A stretch of 64,000 nt of DNA from Pseudomonas sp. B20(2017) (GCF_002113125.1 NZ_NEJP01000008.1:62001-126000); one strand, 5' to 3'; counted from the stretch's first letter, positions 31,312 through 42,170 are shown. Program-made: numbers and translations. Notes: generated from the letters alone by a model not told the origin.

Positions 31312-33828
31312 ATGACGCAAGTCACGGTGAAACAACTGGCCGATGAGGTCAAAACACCGGTAGAGCGCCTGTTGCAGCAGATGCGTGAGGCAGGTCTGCC
31401 GCACACCGCCGCCGAAGAAAATGTGACTGACAGTGAGAAGCAATCCCTGCTGACCCACTTGAAAAGCAGCCACAAGGCGAAAGTGGAAGAACCGCGCAAG
31501 ATCACGCTGCAGCGTAAAACCACCAGCACCCTGCGTGTGGCTGGCAGCAAAAGCATCAGCGTTGAAGTCCGCAAGAAGAAAGTTTTCGTACAGCGTAGCC
31601 CGGAAGAAATCGAAGCCGAGCGCAAGCGTGAACTGGATGAGCGTCGCGCAGTAGAAAATGCTGCCCGTCAGAAGGCTGAAGAAGAAGCCCGCGTTCGCGC
31701 CGAAGAAGAAGCGCGTCGCCAGCCTGCTGCGCCGTCTGCTCCTGTCGAAGCCGTCGCTGCACCTGCGCCAGTGGCCGAACCAGTGCGCGAAGCCGCGCCG
31801 GTTGTGGCTGCTGCGCCAGCTGCCGACACTCGCAAGCGTGACGAACAGCGCCGTCCGGACAAGCCACGTGCCGACGACAACAATCGTCGTGGCGGTGGTG
31901 ATGGCGAGCGCAAAAACGCTCCGCATCGCGCATCGGTCAAGGAAAAGGCTCCGGCTCCACGTGTGGCACCACGCACTACCGACGAAGAAAGCGATGGCTT
32001 CCGTCGCGGCGGTCGCGGCAAGGCCAAGTTGAAAAAACGCAACGCCCACGGTTTCCAGAGCCCGACCGGCCCTGTCGTGCGTGAAGTGAAGATCGGCGAA
32101 ACCATCACTGTTGGCGATCTCGCCCAGCAGATGTCGGTGAAGGCTGCCGAAATCATCAAGTTCATGTTCAAGCTGGGCACCCCGGCCACCATCAACCAGG
32201 TACTGGACCAGGAAACTGCCCAGCTGGTCGCCGAAGAATTGGGCCACAAAGTGACCCTGGTCAGCGACACCGCCCTGGAAGATTCCCTGGCTGAGTCCCT
32301 GAAGTTCGAAGGTGAAGCAGTTCCTCGTGCGCCGGTTGTGACCGTAATGGGTCACGTTGACCACGGTAAGACCTCGCTGCTCGACTACATCCGTCGTGCC
32401 AAGGTAGCTGCTGGCGAAGCCGGTGGTATCACCCAGCACATCGGTGCATACCACGTTGAAACCGAACGCGGCATGGTCACCTTCCTTGACACCCCTGGTC
32501 ACGCCGCGTTTACCGCCATGCGTGCCCGTGGTGCCAAGGCGACCGACATCGTGATCCTGGTGGTTGCGGCGGACGACGGCGTGATGCCACAAACCATCGA
32601 AGCTGTTCAGCATGCTCAGGCGGCTGGCGTTCCGCTGGTAGTCGCAGTGAACAAGATCGACAAGCCTGGCGCTGATCTCGATCGCATCCGTAGCGAACTG
32701 TCGGCCCACGGCGTGACCTCCGAAGACTGGGGTGGTGACACTCCATTCGTTCCGGTCTCGGCGAAAATGGGTACCGGCGTCGACGAACTGCTTGAAGCAG
32801 TATTGCTGCAAGCCGAAGTTCTCGAACTGACTGCCACTCCATCGGCTCCTGGCCGTGGTGTCGTGGTTGAATCGCGTCTGGACAAGGGCCGTGGCCCGGT
32901 GGCGACTGTTCTGGTTCAGGACGGTACGCTGCGTCAAGGCGACATGGTGCTGGTCGGCTCGAACTATGGCCGCGTGCGCGCCATGCTCGACGAGAACGGC
33001 AAGCCGATCAAGGAAGCAGGTCCGGCCATTCCGGTCGAGATCCTCGGCCTGGACGGTACACCTGACGCTGGCGACGAGATGAGCGTGGTTGCCGACGAGA
33101 AGAAAGCCCGTGAAGTGGCTCTGTTCCGTCAAGGCAAATTCCGCGAAGTCAAACTGGCTCGCGCTCACGCCGGCAAGCTGGAAAACATCTTCGAAAGCAT
33201 GGGGCAGGAAGAGAAGAAGACGCTCAATATCGTCCTCAAATCCGACGTCCGTGGTTCGTTGGAAGCCTTGCAGGGCGCTCTGAACGGCCTGGGTAACGAC
33301 GAAGTTCAAGTGCGCGTGGTCGGTGGCGGCGTCGGTGGTATCACCGAATCCGATGCCAACCTGGCACTGGCTTCCAACGCTGTACTGTTCGGCTTCAACG
33401 TGCGTGCCGATGCCGGCGCACGGAAGATCGTCGAGCAGGAAGGTCTGGACATGCGTTACTACAACGTGATCTACGACATCATCGAAGACGTCAAGAAAGC
33501 CCTGACCGGTATGCTTGGCAGCGATGTTCGCGAGAACATCCTCGGTGTGGCCGAAGTCCGTGACGTGTTCCGTTCGCCTAAGTTCGGCGCTATCGCCGGC
33601 TGCATGGTGATCGAGGGTACTGTTCACCGTAACCGTCCGATCCGTGTACTGCGTGAAGACATCGTTATCTTCGAAGGCGAGCTGGAATCCCTGCGCCGCT
33701 TCAAGGATGACGCTTCCGAAGTACGTGCCGGCATGGAATGCGGTATCGGCGTGAAGAGCTACAACGACGTCAAAGTCGGCGACAAGATCGAAGTCTTCGA
33801 GAAGGTTCAGGTTGCTCGCAGCCTCTGA
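31312..33828 (+). CDS. infB: Translation initiation factor IF-2
   Basis: An 838-residue GTPase that places initiator tRNA on the 30S subunit. The IF2N domain ([20 protein letters not shown]) is followed by a charged Ala/Glu/Arg-rich linker (about residues 100-250), a second IF2N-like region and the G domain. G motifs are GHVDHGKTS (about residue 347), [10 protein letters not shown] and [11 protein letters not shown]-terminal beta-barrels end [18 protein letters not shown]. Internal starts giving shorter isoforms, known in E. coli, cannot be judged here. Confidence 0.98.
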   Translation: MTQVTVKQLADEVKTPVERLLQQMREAGLPHTAAEENVTDSEKQSLLTHLKSSHKAKVEEPRKITLQRKTTSTLRVAGSKSISVEVRKKKVFVQRSPEEIEAERKRELDERRAVENAARQKAEEEARVRAEEEARRQPAAPSAPVEAVAAPAPVAEPVREAAPVVAAAPAADTRKRDEQRRPDKPRADDNNRRGGGDGERKNAPHRASVKEKAPAPRVAPRTTDEESDGFRRGGRGKAKLKKRNAHGFQSPTGPVVREVKIGETITVGDLAQQMSVKAAEIIKFMFKLGTPATINQVLDQETAQLVAEELGHKVTLVSDTALEDSLAESLKFEGEAVPRAPVVTVMGHVDHGKTSLLDYIRRAKVAAGEAGGITQHIGAYHVETERGMVTFLDTPGHAAFTAMRARGAKATDIVILVVAADDGVMPQTIEAVQHAQAAGVPLVVAVNKIDKPGADLDRIRSELSAHGVTSEDWGGDTPFVPVSAKMGTGVDELLEAVLLQAEVLELTATPSAPGRGVVVESRLDKGRGPVATVLVQDGTLRQGDMVLVGSNYGRVRAMLDENGKPIKEAGPAIPVEILGLDGTPDAGDEMSVVADEKKAREVALFRQGKFREVKLARAHAGKLENIFESMGQEEKKTLNIVLKSDVRGSLEALQGALNGLGNDEVQVRVVGGGVGGITESDANLALASNAVLFGFNVRADAGARKIVEQEGLDMRYYNVIYDIIEDVKKALTGMLGSDVRENILGVAEVRDVFRSPKFGAIAGCMVIEGTVHRNRPIRVLREDIVIFEGELESLRRFKDDASEVRAGMECGIGVKSYNDVKVGDKIEVFEKVQVARSL

Positions 33829-33899
33829 CTCGCGCACTTCAAGGGCCACGTCGGGCCGCCGCATGCAAGTGCGCGGCACGGCGTCAGGACTCTAAACGC

Positions 33900-33933
33900 A
33901 ACGCCCGGTCTGGCTTTTGTCAGGCCGGGCGTT
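33900..33933 (+). terminator. Hairpin between infB and rbfA
   Basis: AACGCCCGG/CCGGGCGTT with inner CTG/CAG pairing sits about 70 bp after infB. Only GTTT follows, so termination may be partial; the ribosome-biogenesis genes downstream are normally co-transcribed. Confidence 0.65.
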
Positions 33934-33987
33934 TGCCGCTTTCAGACCTTGCGGGTTTCACCGCGGGGCAGTAACAGGTAACAAATC

Positions 33988-34389
33988 ATGGCAAAAGAAT
34001 ACAGCCGTACCCAACGTATCGGCGATCAGATGCAGCGTGAGCTGGCCCAACTGATCCGTCGTGAAGTCAAAGACCCGCGCGTCGGCCTGGTCACCATTAC
34101 CGCTGTGGAAGTCAGCCGTGACGTCGGTCACGCGAAGATCTTCATCACCGTGATGGGGCAGGACAACGCCGAAGACATCGCGCAAAGCATCAAGGTGCTC
34201 AACGCTGCCGCCGGTTTCCTGCGCATGCAGCTGGCCCGCGAAATGAAGCTGCGCAGCGTGCCGCAATTGCACTTCCACTACGACGAGAGCGTCGTGCGTG
34301 GTGCCCACCTGTCGGCCCTGATCGAGCGCGCCGTGGCTGAGGACAATCAGCACGTGGCTGCGGCAGAACCCGAAGACACCAAGGAGTAA
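33988..34389 (+). CDS. rbfA: 30S ribosome-binding factor RbfA
   Basis: A 133-residue KH-fold protein that binds 16S rRNA helix 1 during 30S maturation and cold adaptation. It starts [20 protein letters not shown] and contains the conserved [17 protein letters not shown] and [19 protein letters not shown]. The ATG has AGTAACAGG upstream. truB begins 4 bp after its stop. Confidence 0.97.
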   Translation: MAKEYSRTQRIGDQMQRELAQLIRREVKDPRVGLVTITAVEVSRDVGHAKIFITVMGQDNAEDIAQSIKVLNAAAGFLRMQLAREMKLRSVPQLHFHYDESVVRGAHLSALIERAVAEDNQHVAAAEPEDTKE

Positions 34390-34393
34390 CACG

Positions 34394-35311
34394 GTGGCTC
34401 AGGTCAAACGTATCCGTCGTAACGTCAGCGGCATCATCCTGCTCGACAAGCCGCTGGGGTTTACCTCCAACGCCGCGTTGCAGAAGGTCCGCTGGTTGCT
34501 CAACGCCGAGAAGGCCGGTCACACCGGCAGTCTCGATCCCCTGGCCACCGGCGTTCTGCCGCTGTGCTTTGGCGAAGCGACCAAGTTCTCCCAGTACCTG
34601 CTCGATTCCGACAAGGGTTACGAAACCCTGGCGCAACTGGGCAAGACCACCACCACGGCGGACGCCGAAGGCGAGGTTTTGCAGGAGCGTCCTGTGACCG
34701 TTGGTCAGGCCGACATTGAAGCGGTTTTGCCGAAATTTCGTGGGCAAATCAGTCAGATACCGCCGATGTACTCCGCTCTCAAGCGTGATGGCCAGCCGCT
34801 GTACAAGTTGGCCCGTGCAGGCGAAGTAGTGGAGCGCGAACCGCGTTCTGTTACTATTGCGCGCTTGGAATTGCTGGCCTTCGAAGGCGATACTGCGCGA
34901 CTCGCGGTGGATTGCAGCAAGGGCACCTATATTCGCACCCTGGTGGAGGATATCGGTGAGCAACTCGGTTGTGGTGCGTACGTCGCTGAATTGCGCCGTA
35001 CCCAGGCCGGGCCTTTCACCTTGGCGCAGACCGTGACCCTCGAAGAGCTGGAAGCGGTACATGCCGAAGGCGGCAACGAAGCGGTCGACCGCTTCCTGAT
35101 GCCATCGGACAGCGGCCTGCAGGATTGGCCGTTGCTGCAGTTCTCGGAAGCGAGCGCGTTCTACTGGCTTAACGGCCAGCCGGTACGTGCCCCGGATGCT
35201 CCGAAGTTCGGCATGGTGCGGGTACAGGATCACAACGGTCGCTTCATCGGTATCGGTGAAGTGAGCGAAGACGGGCGCATCGCGCCGCGTCGACTGATTC
35301 GGTCAGAATGA
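34394..35311 (+). CDS. truB: tRNA pseudouridine-55 synthase TruB
   Basis: A 305-residue enzyme that makes pseudouridine 55 in the T-loop of tRNAs. The catalytic aspartate lies in [20 protein letters not shown], and the family motifs [14 protein letters not shown] and [12 protein letters not shown] follow. The C-terminal PUA-like part includes [20 protein letters not shown]. The start is GTG with AAGGAG overlapping the end of rbfA. Its order in the operon is rbfA-truB-rpsO. Confidence 0.97.
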   Translation: MAQVKRIRRNVSGIILLDKPLGFTSNAALQKVRWLLNAEKAGHTGSLDPLATGVLPLCFGEATKFSQYLLDSDKGYETLAQLGKTTTTADAEGEVLQERPVTVGQADIEAVLPKFRGQISQIPPMYSALKRDGQPLYKLARAGEVVEREPRSVTIARLELLAFEGDTARLAVDCSKGTYIRTLVEDIGEQLGCGAYVAELRRTQAGPFTLAQTVTLEELEAVHAEGGNEAVDRFLMPSDSGLQDWPLLQFSEASAFYWLNGQPVRAPDAPKFGMVRVQDHNGRFIGIGEVSEDGRIAPRRLIRSE

Positions 35312-35410
35312 CCGGAAACCGGTCTGTGTAACAGCAGGCCGGCGAGTGTGGCTGTCAACAGGCACGGTCACTACTCATTTATAGATACAGGGATTTGTCC
35401 CTGGCCTGTT

Positions 35411-35433
35411 GAAACTGTTTTTGAAACAGTTTC
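35411..35433 (+). promoter_or_regulatory. rpsO leader hairpin just upstream of the ribosome-binding site
   Basis: GAAACTGTTT/AAACAGTTTC is a perfect 10-bp stem with a TTG loop. It ends 7 bases before the AAGGA ribosome-binding site (35441-35445) of rpsO. Its place fits an S15 autoregulatory leader, which many bacteria have in unrelated forms. It has no strong T-run, so a terminator is less likely. Confidence 0.6.
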
Positions 35434-35452
35434 CTGATAAAAGGATTGCCTC

Positions 35453-35722
35453 ATGGCTCTCGACGTTCAAGAAAAAGCTCAAATCGTTGCCGACTACCAG
35501 CAAGCTGTTGGTGATACTGGTTCGCCAGAAGTGCAAGTTGCACTGCTGACCGCCAACATCAACAAACTGCAAGGTCACTTCAAGGCCAACGGTAAAGACC
35601 ACCACTCCCGTCGTGGTCTGATCCGCATGGTTAACCAGCGTCGCAAGCTGCTGGACTACCTGAAAGGCAAGGACGTGAGCCGTTACAGCGCTCTGATCGC
35701 TCGCCTGGGTCTGCGTCGCTAA
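35453..35722 (+). CDS. rpsO: 30S ribosomal protein S15
   Basis: An 89-residue primary-binding protein of the 16S central domain, at the family's standard length. Diagnostic segments are [40 protein letters not shown] and [14 protein letters not shown]. It has a strong ribosome-binding site and a conspicuous leader hairpin. It lies between truB and pnp, as in most gammaproteobacteria. Confidence 0.99.
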   Translation: MALDVQEKAQIVADYQQAVGDTGSPEVQVALLTANINKLQGHFKANGKDHHSRRGLIRMVNQRRKLLDYLKGKDVSRYSALIARLGLRR

Positions 35723-35756
35723 TCAGCGATTGCGCCATGAGGTTGGTTGTCTGTCA

Positions 35757-35782
35757 GACGTCAGCGGGTTCCCGCCGGCGTC
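35757..35782 (+). other. Hairpin in the rpsO-pnp spacer
   Basis: GACG...GCGGG-TT-CCCGC...CGTC forms an imperfect stem about 35 bp after rpsO, within the 194-bp gap before pnp. In E. coli this gap contains a terminator and the RNase III site for Pnp autoregulation. A similar role here is inferred from position only. Confidence 0.45.
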
Positions 35783-35916
35783 CGGCAGGCTCCCAGCCTC
35801 AAGTTTTATCTGGATGCACGTTTTACCCTGGACAGGCGTCGGGCCGATTCCCGGCATTGCCCAAGAATTTCGCAAGAAACCAGTTCCCCCAAGAGCCACA
35901 AAGAAGGTAGGACACC

Positions 35917-38022
35917 GTGAACCCGGTAATCAAAAAATTCCAGTTCGGTCAGTCGACCGTTACCCTCGAGACTGGCCGTATCGCCCGTCAGGCCTCCGGC
36001 GCAGTATTGGTCACCGTTGACGACGACGTCAGCGTATTGGTGACCGTAGTCGGTGCCAAGCAAGCCGATCCGGGCAAGGGCTTCTTCCCTCTGTCCGTTC
36101 ACTACCAGGAAAAGACTTACGCTGCCGGTAAGATCCCTGGCGGTTTCTTCAAGCGTGAAGGCCGTCCTTCCGAGAAAGAAACCCTGACTTCCCGACTGAT
36201 CGACCGTCCGATCCGTCCGCTGTTCCCTGAAGGTTTCATGAACGAAGTGCAGGTTGTCTGCACCGTCGTTTCCACCAGCAAGAAGACCGACCCGGACATC
36301 GCTGCGATGATCGGTACCTCGGCTGCCCTGGCGATCTCCGGCATTCCGTTCGACGGCCCGATCGGTGCCGCTCGCGTTGCTTTCCACGAAAGCACCGGCT
36401 ACCTGCTGAACCCGACCTACGAGCAGCAAGCTGCCTCGAGCCTGGACATGGTTGTTGCCGGTACTTCGGACGCCGTGCTGATGGTTGAATCGGAAGCCAA
36501 AGAGCTGACCGAAGACCAGATGCTGGGCGCGGTACTGTTTGCTCACGACGAGTTCCAGGTTGTGATCAACGCCGTTAAAGAACTGGCTGCCGAAGCTGCC
36601 AAGCCAACCTGGACCTGGGCACCTGCTCCAGAAGCCACCGAGCTGCTGGCTGCTATCCGTTCCGAGTTCGGCGAAGCGATCTCCCAGGCTTACACCATCA
36701 CCATCAAGGCCGACCGTTATGCGCGTCTGGGCGAGCTGCGTGACCAGGTCGTAGCCAAGCTGTCCGGTGAAGAAGGCCAGCCTTCGGCGTCCGACGTCAA
36801 AGCCGCTTTCGGCGAAATCGAATACCGCACCGTTCGCGAAAACATCGTTAACGGCAAGCCACGTATCGACGGTCGCGACACTCGCACCGTACGTCCGCTG
36901 AACATCGAAGTCGGCGTTCTGCCGAAGACCCACGGTTCGGCACTGTTCACCCGTGGCGAAACCCAGGCTCTGGTCGTTGCAACTCTGGGCACCGCCCGTG
37001 ACGCACAGCTGCTGGACACCCTGGAAGGCGAGAAAAAAGACCCGTTCATGCTGCACTACAACTTCCCTCCGTTCTCGGTGGGCGAGTGTGGTCGCATGGG
37101 TGGCGCCGGTCGTCGCGAAATCGGTCACGGCCGTCTGGCCCGTCGTTCGGTTTCGGCCATGCTGCCAGCCGCTGACGTATTCCCTTACACCATCCGTGTG
37201 GTTTCGGAAATTACCGAATCCAACGGTTCGAGCTCGATGGCTTCCGTTTGCGGCGCTTCCCTGGCCCTGATGGACGCTGGTGTTCCAATGAAGGCACCGG
37301 TTGCCGGTATCGCCATGGGTCTGGTTAAAGAAGGCGAGAAGTTCGCCGTCCTGACCGACATCCTGGGTGACGAAGACCACCTGGGCGACATGGACTTCAA
37401 AGTAGCCGGTACCGCCAAAGGTGTGACCGCGCTGCAGATGGACATCAAGATCAAGGGCATCACCGAAGAAATCATGGAAATCGCTCTGGGCCAAGCCCTG
37501 GAAGCGCGCCTGAACATCCTCGGCCAGATGAACCAGATCATTGGCCAGTCGCGTACCGAACTGTCGGCCAACGCTCCGACCATGATCGCGATGAAGATCG
37601 ACACCGACAAGATCCGTGACGTTATCGGTAAAGGCGGCGCGACCATCCGTGCGATCTGCGAAGAAACCAAGGCTTCGATCGACATCGAAGACGACGGTTC
37701 GATCAAGATCTTCGGCGAAACCAAGGAAGCGGCTGAAGCAGCACGTCAGCGCGTTCTGGGTATTACCGCAGAGGCCGAGATCGGCAAGATCTATGTCGGC
37801 AAGGTTGAGCGCATCGTCGACTTCGGCGCATTCGTCAACATCCTGCCGGGCAAGGACGGTCTGGTTCACATCTCGATGCTGAGCGACGCTCGCGTAGAGA
37901 AAGTGACCGACATCCTGAAAGAAGGCCAGGAAGTGGAAGTGCTGGTACTGGACGTGGACAACCGCGGCCGTATCAAGCTGTCCATCAAAGACGTGGCAGC
38001 GGCCAAGGCTTCGGGCGTTTAA
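35917..38022 (+). CDS. pnp: Polyribonucleotide nucleotidyltransferase (PNPase)
   Basis: A 701-residue 3'-5' phosphorolytic exoribonuclease and degradosome partner. The first RNase PH domain carries [20 protein letters not shown], the second has [20 protein letters not shown] and the active-site region [18 protein letters not shown]. The KH domain ([20 protein letters not shown]) and the S1 domain ([20 protein letters not shown]) follow. The start is GTG with AAGGTAGGACACC upstream. A strong terminator follows. Confidence 0.98.
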   Translation: MNPVIKKFQFGQSTVTLETGRIARQASGAVLVTVDDDVSVLVTVVGAKQADPGKGFFPLSVHYQEKTYAAGKIPGGFFKREGRPSEKETLTSRLIDRPIRPLFPEGFMNEVQVVCTVVSTSKKTDPDIAAMIGTSAALAISGIPFDGPIGAARVAFHESTGYLLNPTYEQQAASSLDMVVAGTSDAVLMVESEAKELTEDQMLGAVLFAHDEFQVVINAVKELAAEAAKPTWTWAPAPEATELLAAIRSEFGEAISQAYTITIKADRYARLGELRDQVVAKLSGEEGQPSASDVKAAFGEIEYRTVRENIVNGKPRIDGRDTRTVRPLNIEVGVLPKTHGSALFTRGETQALVVATLGTARDAQLLDTLEGEKKDPFMLHYNFPPFSVGECGRMGGAGRREIGHGRLARRSVSAMLPAADVFPYTIRVVSEITESNGSSSMASVCGASLALMDAGVPMKAPVAGIAMGLVKEGEKFAVLTDILGDEDHLGDMDFKVAGTAKGVTALQMDIKIKGITEEIMEIALGQALEARLNILGQMNQIIGQSRTELSANAPTMIAMKIDTDKIRDVIGKGGATIRAICEETKASIDIEDDGSIKIFGETKEAAEAARQRVLGITAEAEIGKIYVGKVERIVDFGAFVNILPGKDGLVHISMLSDARVEKVTDILKEGQEVEVLVLDVDNRGRIKLSIKDVAAAKASGV

Positions 38023-38046
38023 TCACCCCGCAGTCTTATCGCAATG

Positions 38047-38082
38047 AAAATGCCCCGCCGTGAAACGGCGGGGCATTTTTTT
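38047..38082 (+). terminator. Intrinsic terminator after pnp
   Basis: AAAATGCCCCGCCGT pairs perfectly over 15 bp with ACGGCGGGGCATTTT around GAA and ends in a T-run. It is one of the strongest terminators in the window. Confidence 0.95.
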
Positions 38083-38112
38083 GTCCGTGAAATATCGAGT
38101 CATTCGGCGAAG

Positions 38113-38141
38113 TTGCCGACCTGCAAGACCGGTGCTAGGTT
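38113..38141 (+). promoter_or_regulatory. Candidate promoter of tRNA-Thr
   Basis: TTGCCG, a 17-bp spacer and TAGGTT lie directly upstream of the tRNA, with the -10 ending 9 bases before the tRNA 5' end. The pnp terminator is just upstream, so an independent promoter is needed. Confidence 0.55.
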
Positions 38142-38150
38142 TAGCCCACC

Positions 38151-38226
38151 GCCCGTGTAGCTCAGCCGGTAGAGCAGCGCACTCGTAACGCGAAGGTCGC
38201 AGGTTCGATTCCTGTCTCGGGCACCA
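38151..38226 (+). tRNA. tRNA-Thr (anticodon CGT)
   Basis: A 76-nt tRNA with anticodon loop CTCGTAA (anticodon CGT), D-arm GCTC/GAGC, T-arm GCAGG...CCTGT with loop TTCGATT, and an encoded CCA. Three pairs are irregular on my folding: U6-U67 in the acceptor, and G27-A43 and A31-C39 in the anticodon stem. The same G27-A43 irregularity occurs in the E. coli CGU isoacceptor as I recall it. It is probably functional. Confidence 0.92.
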
Positions 38227-38460
38227 CCACTCCCTAATCCTTTTGAACCGGCATTTATGTTCCACAGGTCAACTTTTTGTGGGAGAGATGTAAAGAGCCG
38301 TGTAATTCGTCATGCAAACGTCCTATATTCGGTGCCTGCATGAGCATCGCCCAGCAGTTTTCAGATGATCCCGAATGGTTCCGAAGGCCGGACAGTCCGC
38401 GTCAGAGAGATCCTTGATGATCCAGATCCATCCTCCATTCCCATGATCAGCGAGAACGCC

Positions 38461-38760
38461 ATGACTGAATTAACTCAAGAACAACGCCACGAACAAGCGC
38501 TGGAAAAGTACAAGCTTGATGCGCCTGAGCTGATGGACGAGATCAAGGATCTGAGTCCCGATGATCAGAAAGACCAGATCCAGTGGGCGTTCGAAGACGA
38601 AGCCGAAGCCCAGGGCCTGCAACCTTGGGAATTGACCCTCAAGTACACCAGCACCCCTGAAGAGTTCGAGGCCAAGCGCCTGGAACTGCACAAGGAAGCG
38701 GCCGAAGTGCTGGGTGTCGAGTGGGATGAATACTGCGAGATGAACAATCTGGTGGTCTGA
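38461..38760 (+). CDS. Small acidic protein, DUF6388-like, function unknown
   Basis: A 99-residue, strongly acidic, helix-rich cytoplasmic protein (EQRHEQALEKYKLDAPELMD, DQIQWAFEDEAEAQGLQPWE). It ends in a well-conserved-looking EVLGVEWDEYCEMNNLVV. It resembles the DUF6388 family of Pseudomonas; no activity is known to me. MTELTQEQ is preferred, with GCGAGAA upstream; in-frame ATGs at 38443 and 38365 would lengthen it. It is monocistronic, between tRNA-Thr and nadC, and ends in a shared terminator. The 234 bp before it hold no other gene. Confidence 0.75.
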   Translation: MTELTQEQRHEQALEKYKLDAPELMDEIKDLSPDDQKDQIQWAFEDEAEAQGLQPWELTLKYTSTPEEFEAKRLELHKEAAEVLGVEWDEYCEMNNLVV

Positions 38761-38764
38761 AACA

Positions 38765-38797
38765 AAAACGCCAGCCTCGAAAGGGCTGGCGTTTTTT
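38765..38797. terminator. Bidirectional terminator between the DUF6388-like gene and nadC
   Basis: AAAACGCCAGCC/GGCTGGCGTTTT, with flanking A and T tracts on each side, serves two convergent genes. Confidence 0.93.
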
Positions 38798-38811
38798 ATT
38801 GCGTGGTCGAC

Positions 38812-39660
38812 TCAGATGCTCAGGCGCATCGACAGGTCCACAGCCTTCACATCCTTGGTCATCGCGCCGATCGAGATGTAATCCACCCCGGTCTGTGCGA
38901 TCGGCAGCAGCGTGCTTTCATTGATGCCGCCACTGGCTTCCAGTTTTGCCTTGCCGCCGTTCAGGCGCACGGCTTCACGCATGTCATCGAGGCTCAGTTC
39001 GTCGAGCATGATGATGTCGGCACCGGCGGCCAGCGCTTCTTTCAGCTCTTCCAGACTTTCCACTTCGATTTCCACCGGCTTGCCCGGGGCGATCTTGTGC
39101 GCAGCGGCAATGGCCTGCGGGATACCACCGCTGGCGGCGATGTGGTTTTCCTTGATCAGGAACGCGTCGTAGAGGCCGATGCGATGGTTATGGCAACCGC
39201 CGCAGGTGACCGCATATTTCTGCGCCAGACGCAGGCCCGGCAGGGTCTTGCGGGTGTCGAGCAGTTTCACCGACGTCTCGGCAACGAAGTCCGCCAGGTA
39301 TTGCGCGCGGGTCGCCACGCCCGACAGCAATTGCAGGAAGTTCAGTGCGCTGCGCTCACCGGTCAGCAGCGAACGGGCCGGGCCTTCCAGATGAAACAGT
39401 GGCTGATTCGGCGAAACCCGTTCGCCATCGCGCACCTGCCAATGCACCGCCACCCTGGGATCGAGCTGGCGGAACACTGCATCGACCCAGGCCGTGCCAC
39501 TGATGACGGCGGCGTCGCGGGTGATGATGGTGGCTTTGGCCAGGCGTTCGGCCGGGATCAGTTGCGCGGTGATGTCGCCGCTGCCGATGTCTTCGAGCAA
39601 CGCACGGCGCACGTTGGCTTCGATTTCGGCGGTCAAATCGGCGAGACGTAGATTCGGCAT
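38812..39660 (-). CDS. nadC: Nicotinate-nucleotide pyrophosphorylase (carboxylating) NadC
   Basis: A 282-residue quinolinate phosphoribosyltransferase making nicotinate mononucleotide in de novo NAD synthesis. Visible motifs are [54 protein letters not shown] and the C-terminal barrel segment [20 protein letters not shown]. The ATG (MPNLRLADL) has GGAG 6 bases upstream; a GTG four codons earlier is less likely. It is divergent from the DUF1631 gene, as at the P. aeruginosa nadC locus. Confidence 0.97.
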   Translation of the reverse strand: MPNLRLADLTAEIEANVRRALLEDIGSGDITAQLIPAERLAKATIITRDAAVISGTAWVDAVFRQLDPRVAVHWQVRDGERVSPNQPLFHLEGPARSLLTGERSALNFLQLLSGVATRAQYLADFVAETSVKLLDTRKTLPGLRLAQKYAVTCGGCHNHRIGLYDAFLIKENHIAASGGIPQAIAAAHKIAPGKPVEIEVESLEELKEALAAGADIIMLDELSLDDMREAVRLNGGKAKLEASGGINESTLLPIAQTGVDYISIGAMTKDVKAVDLSMRLSI

Positions 39661-39916
39661 AACGGGCTCCACAAACTAAGTGGCCCGATTATAGGGGCAT
39701 GGCGTCGGCCAACCCAAGGCGAGAACGGCGACGCAGCGCTGCATCCGGTCGATTTTTCTTTGAGCAAACCCGTTTCTGTCGTGGTCACTGGAGGGTGTCG
39801 GCGCATAGGGGAAACCCTGAAGGCTCTGGCGCCGGGGGCATCTTTTGCAAGATAATCCGCCTTGCATTTGACGCCATGACTTTGACGTCGGCAAATCACC
39901 GTTTCAGGAGGCTTGG

Positions 39917-42106
39917 ATGCACAACGACGGGAATGTAGTGCCTCTGCACAAGGCCACTACCGATCAGGCGACTCACTCGCCGCTCGCCCGCCTGCCTGTG
40001 ATTCTGCTTCAGGTCCGCGACAAGGCTGCCCAGCGCCTGCGCGACGGTTTGCAGGAGCTGTTCGATAACGCCGACGACACCCTGTTCGAAATGGCCGACC
40101 GGGCACGCAACGACGTCGAGCAGAACATTTTCTTCGAAGCCATGCGCGACCTGCGCCTCAAGCGCAAGAGTATCGAGCGCGGCTTTCTCGAGCAGTTCTT
40201 CGAAGCCTTTGTCGGCCTCACCCAATTCGATCCCGTTCCCACCGTCCTCTCTCACGCCTTGCAGCACGAAGACACGACAGCGCGCACCGATGACATGGAG
40301 CGCAACGTCGCGGTCGAAACCATGGTCGGCCGCGTACTGAATCGTGACGGGTTCGCCCTCACCCAGCTGACCGTGCGATTCAATGCGCTGTTGGGCAAAA
40401 CACTGGACGATCAATACAACCCGCTGGGCCCGGCGATGCTTTGCGAATACTTCCTGCGAGCAGGGCGCAATCTGGGGGTGGAGATCAAGGTCAAGCTGAT
40501 CCTGCTCAAACTGTTCGAGCGGTATGTGCTGGCCGATACCGATCAACTCTACGCCGAAGCCAATCAACTGTTGATCGCCACGGGTGTGTTGCCCGAGCTC
40601 AAGCCGGCTCCGGCTCGTCGCGCCATCGATCAGGCCGTGGCCAGCGTGCAGAGTGAATTCGAGGGCGTCGACAAAACCCAGACGGATTCGGGCGTGCAGG
40701 AGGTCTTCGCCGCGTTGCAGGAGTTGCTGCTGCACGTGCGCGGCACCGTTGCGCCAACCCTGGAACCCAGCGCTCCCGCCCAGCCGATTTCCACTCGGGA
40801 CCTGCTGCGCCTGCTCTCGCATTTGCAGCAATACGTACCGGCGCTGGCGGTGCAGGACGATTTCGATCTGCGTCATCAGCTTGAACAGTTACTGACCCGG
40901 GTCAGCGTGCGCAGCGGCAAATCGCGAATTGTCGGCGGGGCTGACGAAGACGTGATCAATCTGGTGGCCATGGTCTTCGACTGCATCCTCGATGATCGCA
41001 ATCTGCCGGATTCGCTCAAGGCGTTGATCGCGCGGTTGCAGATCCCGATGTTGAAGGTCGCGGTGATCGACAAAAGCTTCTTCAGCCGCAGCAGCCACCC
41101 GGCCCGCCGCTTGCTCAATGAAATCGCCGAAGCGGCGATGGGCTGGGGCGAGTGCGACGGTAATGCGCGCGACAGCCTGTACCTGCGCATCGAGCAAGTG
41201 GTGCAGCGCCTGCTGACGGATTTCGTCGATGACCCGGCGATTTTTTCCGAGTTGCTGGCGGACTTCCTCGCGTTCACCAGTGACGAGCGCCGTCGCAGCG
41301 AATTGCTTGAGCAGCGTTTGCGCGATGCCGAAGAGGGGCGGGCGAAAACCGAACTGGCCCGCCAGCGTGTCGAGCAGGCGCTGAACCAGGCCCTGCTGGG
41401 CAAAGTCCTGCCACCATCGGTGGTGACGTTCGTGCAGGAGGCCTGGAGCAAGGTGTTGCTGCTGACTTGCCTCAAGCACGGCGATCAGTCTGCCGAATGG
41501 CAGGCCGACGTGCGGACCATGGAGCAATTGATCTGGAGCGTGCAGCGCCACGACGACGCCGAAGCCGGTCTGCGTCTGCTGGCACTGGTGCCGGGGTTGC
41601 TCAAGTCATTGCGCGACGGCCTGAGCAGTTCAGCCTTCGATCCGTTTGCCACCAGCGGCTTTTTCAGTGAGCTGGAAGCGCTGCATGTGCGGCTGCTCGA
41701 ACCGTCCAGCGCACCGGATCAGTCCGTGCTGCCGGAAATGATCGAAGTGTCGCAGACGATTGTCCTGCAGATGGCCGACGACGGTCTCAAGCCACGCACG
41801 CCAGCGCGTTTGCCGGCCGACGATGTCGGTCTGCGCCAGGTCGAACAGTTGCGTCTGGGCAGTTGGGTGGCGTTCGAGGAAGACGAAGAACACACCCTGC
41901 GCTGCAAACTGGCGGCGATCATCGAGGCTACCGGCAAGTACGTATTCGTCGACCGCACCGGGATGAAAGTGCTCGAGCGCGACCGCACTGAACTGGCCCT
42001 GGCGTTCCGTCGCGGCGCGGTGCGGACGCTGGACGACACCTTGTTGTTCGACCGTGCGCTGGAGTCGGTAATCGGCAATCTGCGGCGGCTCAATCGCGGC
42101 AAGTGA
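39917..42106 (+). CDS. DUF1631 domain protein (cytoplasmic, function unknown)
   Basis: A 729-residue protein covered by DUF1631 from near the N-terminus (RDKAAQRLRDGLQELFDNAD, FFEAMRDLRLKRKSIERGFL). It is mostly helical, with an Arg/Glu-rich coiled-coil-like stretch around residues 465-495 (RRSELLEQRLRDAEEGRAKT). The C-terminal part (LRLGSWVAFEEDEEHTLRCK, YVFVDRTGMKVLERDRTELA) reads like a PilZ-type beta-barrel, which would suggest c-di-GMP linked function; that is inference. No signal peptide. Some annotations call such proteins thymidine phosphorylase, which is unsupported. CAGGAGG precedes the ATG. It is followed by ampD. Confidence 0.85.
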   Translation: MHNDGNVVPLHKATTDQATHSPLARLPVILLQVRDKAAQRLRDGLQELFDNADDTLFEMADRARNDVEQNIFFEAMRDLRLKRKSIERGFLEQFFEAFVGLTQFDPVPTVLSHALQHEDTTARTDDMERNVAVETMVGRVLNRDGFALTQLTVRFNALLGKTLDDQYNPLGPAMLCEYFLRAGRNLGVEIKVKLILLKLFERYVLADTDQLYAEANQLLIATGVLPELKPAPARRAIDQAVASVQSEFEGVDKTQTDSGVQEVFAALQELLLHVRGTVAPTLEPSAPAQPISTRDLLRLLSHLQQYVPALAVQDDFDLRHQLEQLLTRVSVRSGKSRIVGGADEDVINLVAMVFDCILDDRNLPDSLKALIARLQIPMLKVAVIDKSFFSRSSHPARRLLNEIAEAAMGWGECDGNARDSLYLRIEQVVQRLLTDFVDDPAIFSELLADFLAFTSDERRRSELLEQRLRDAEEGRAKTELARQRVEQALNQALLGKVLPPSVVTFVQEAWSKVLLLTCLKHGDQSAEWQADVRTMEQLIWSVQRHDDAEAGLRLLALVPGLLKSLRDGLSSSAFDPFATSGFFSELEALHVRLLEPSSAPDQSVLPEMIEVSQTIVLQMADDGLKPRTPARLPADDVGLRQVEQLRLGSWVAFEEDEEHTLRCKLAAIIEATGKYVFVDRTGMKVLERDRTELALAFRRGAVRTLDDTLLFDRALESVIGNLRRLNRGK

Positions 42107-42170
42107 TCGCGCGCCGGGGGCCGATCACGGCATACTGGTCGCCAACACAGTCGGCGTTGAAGGAATCGGT

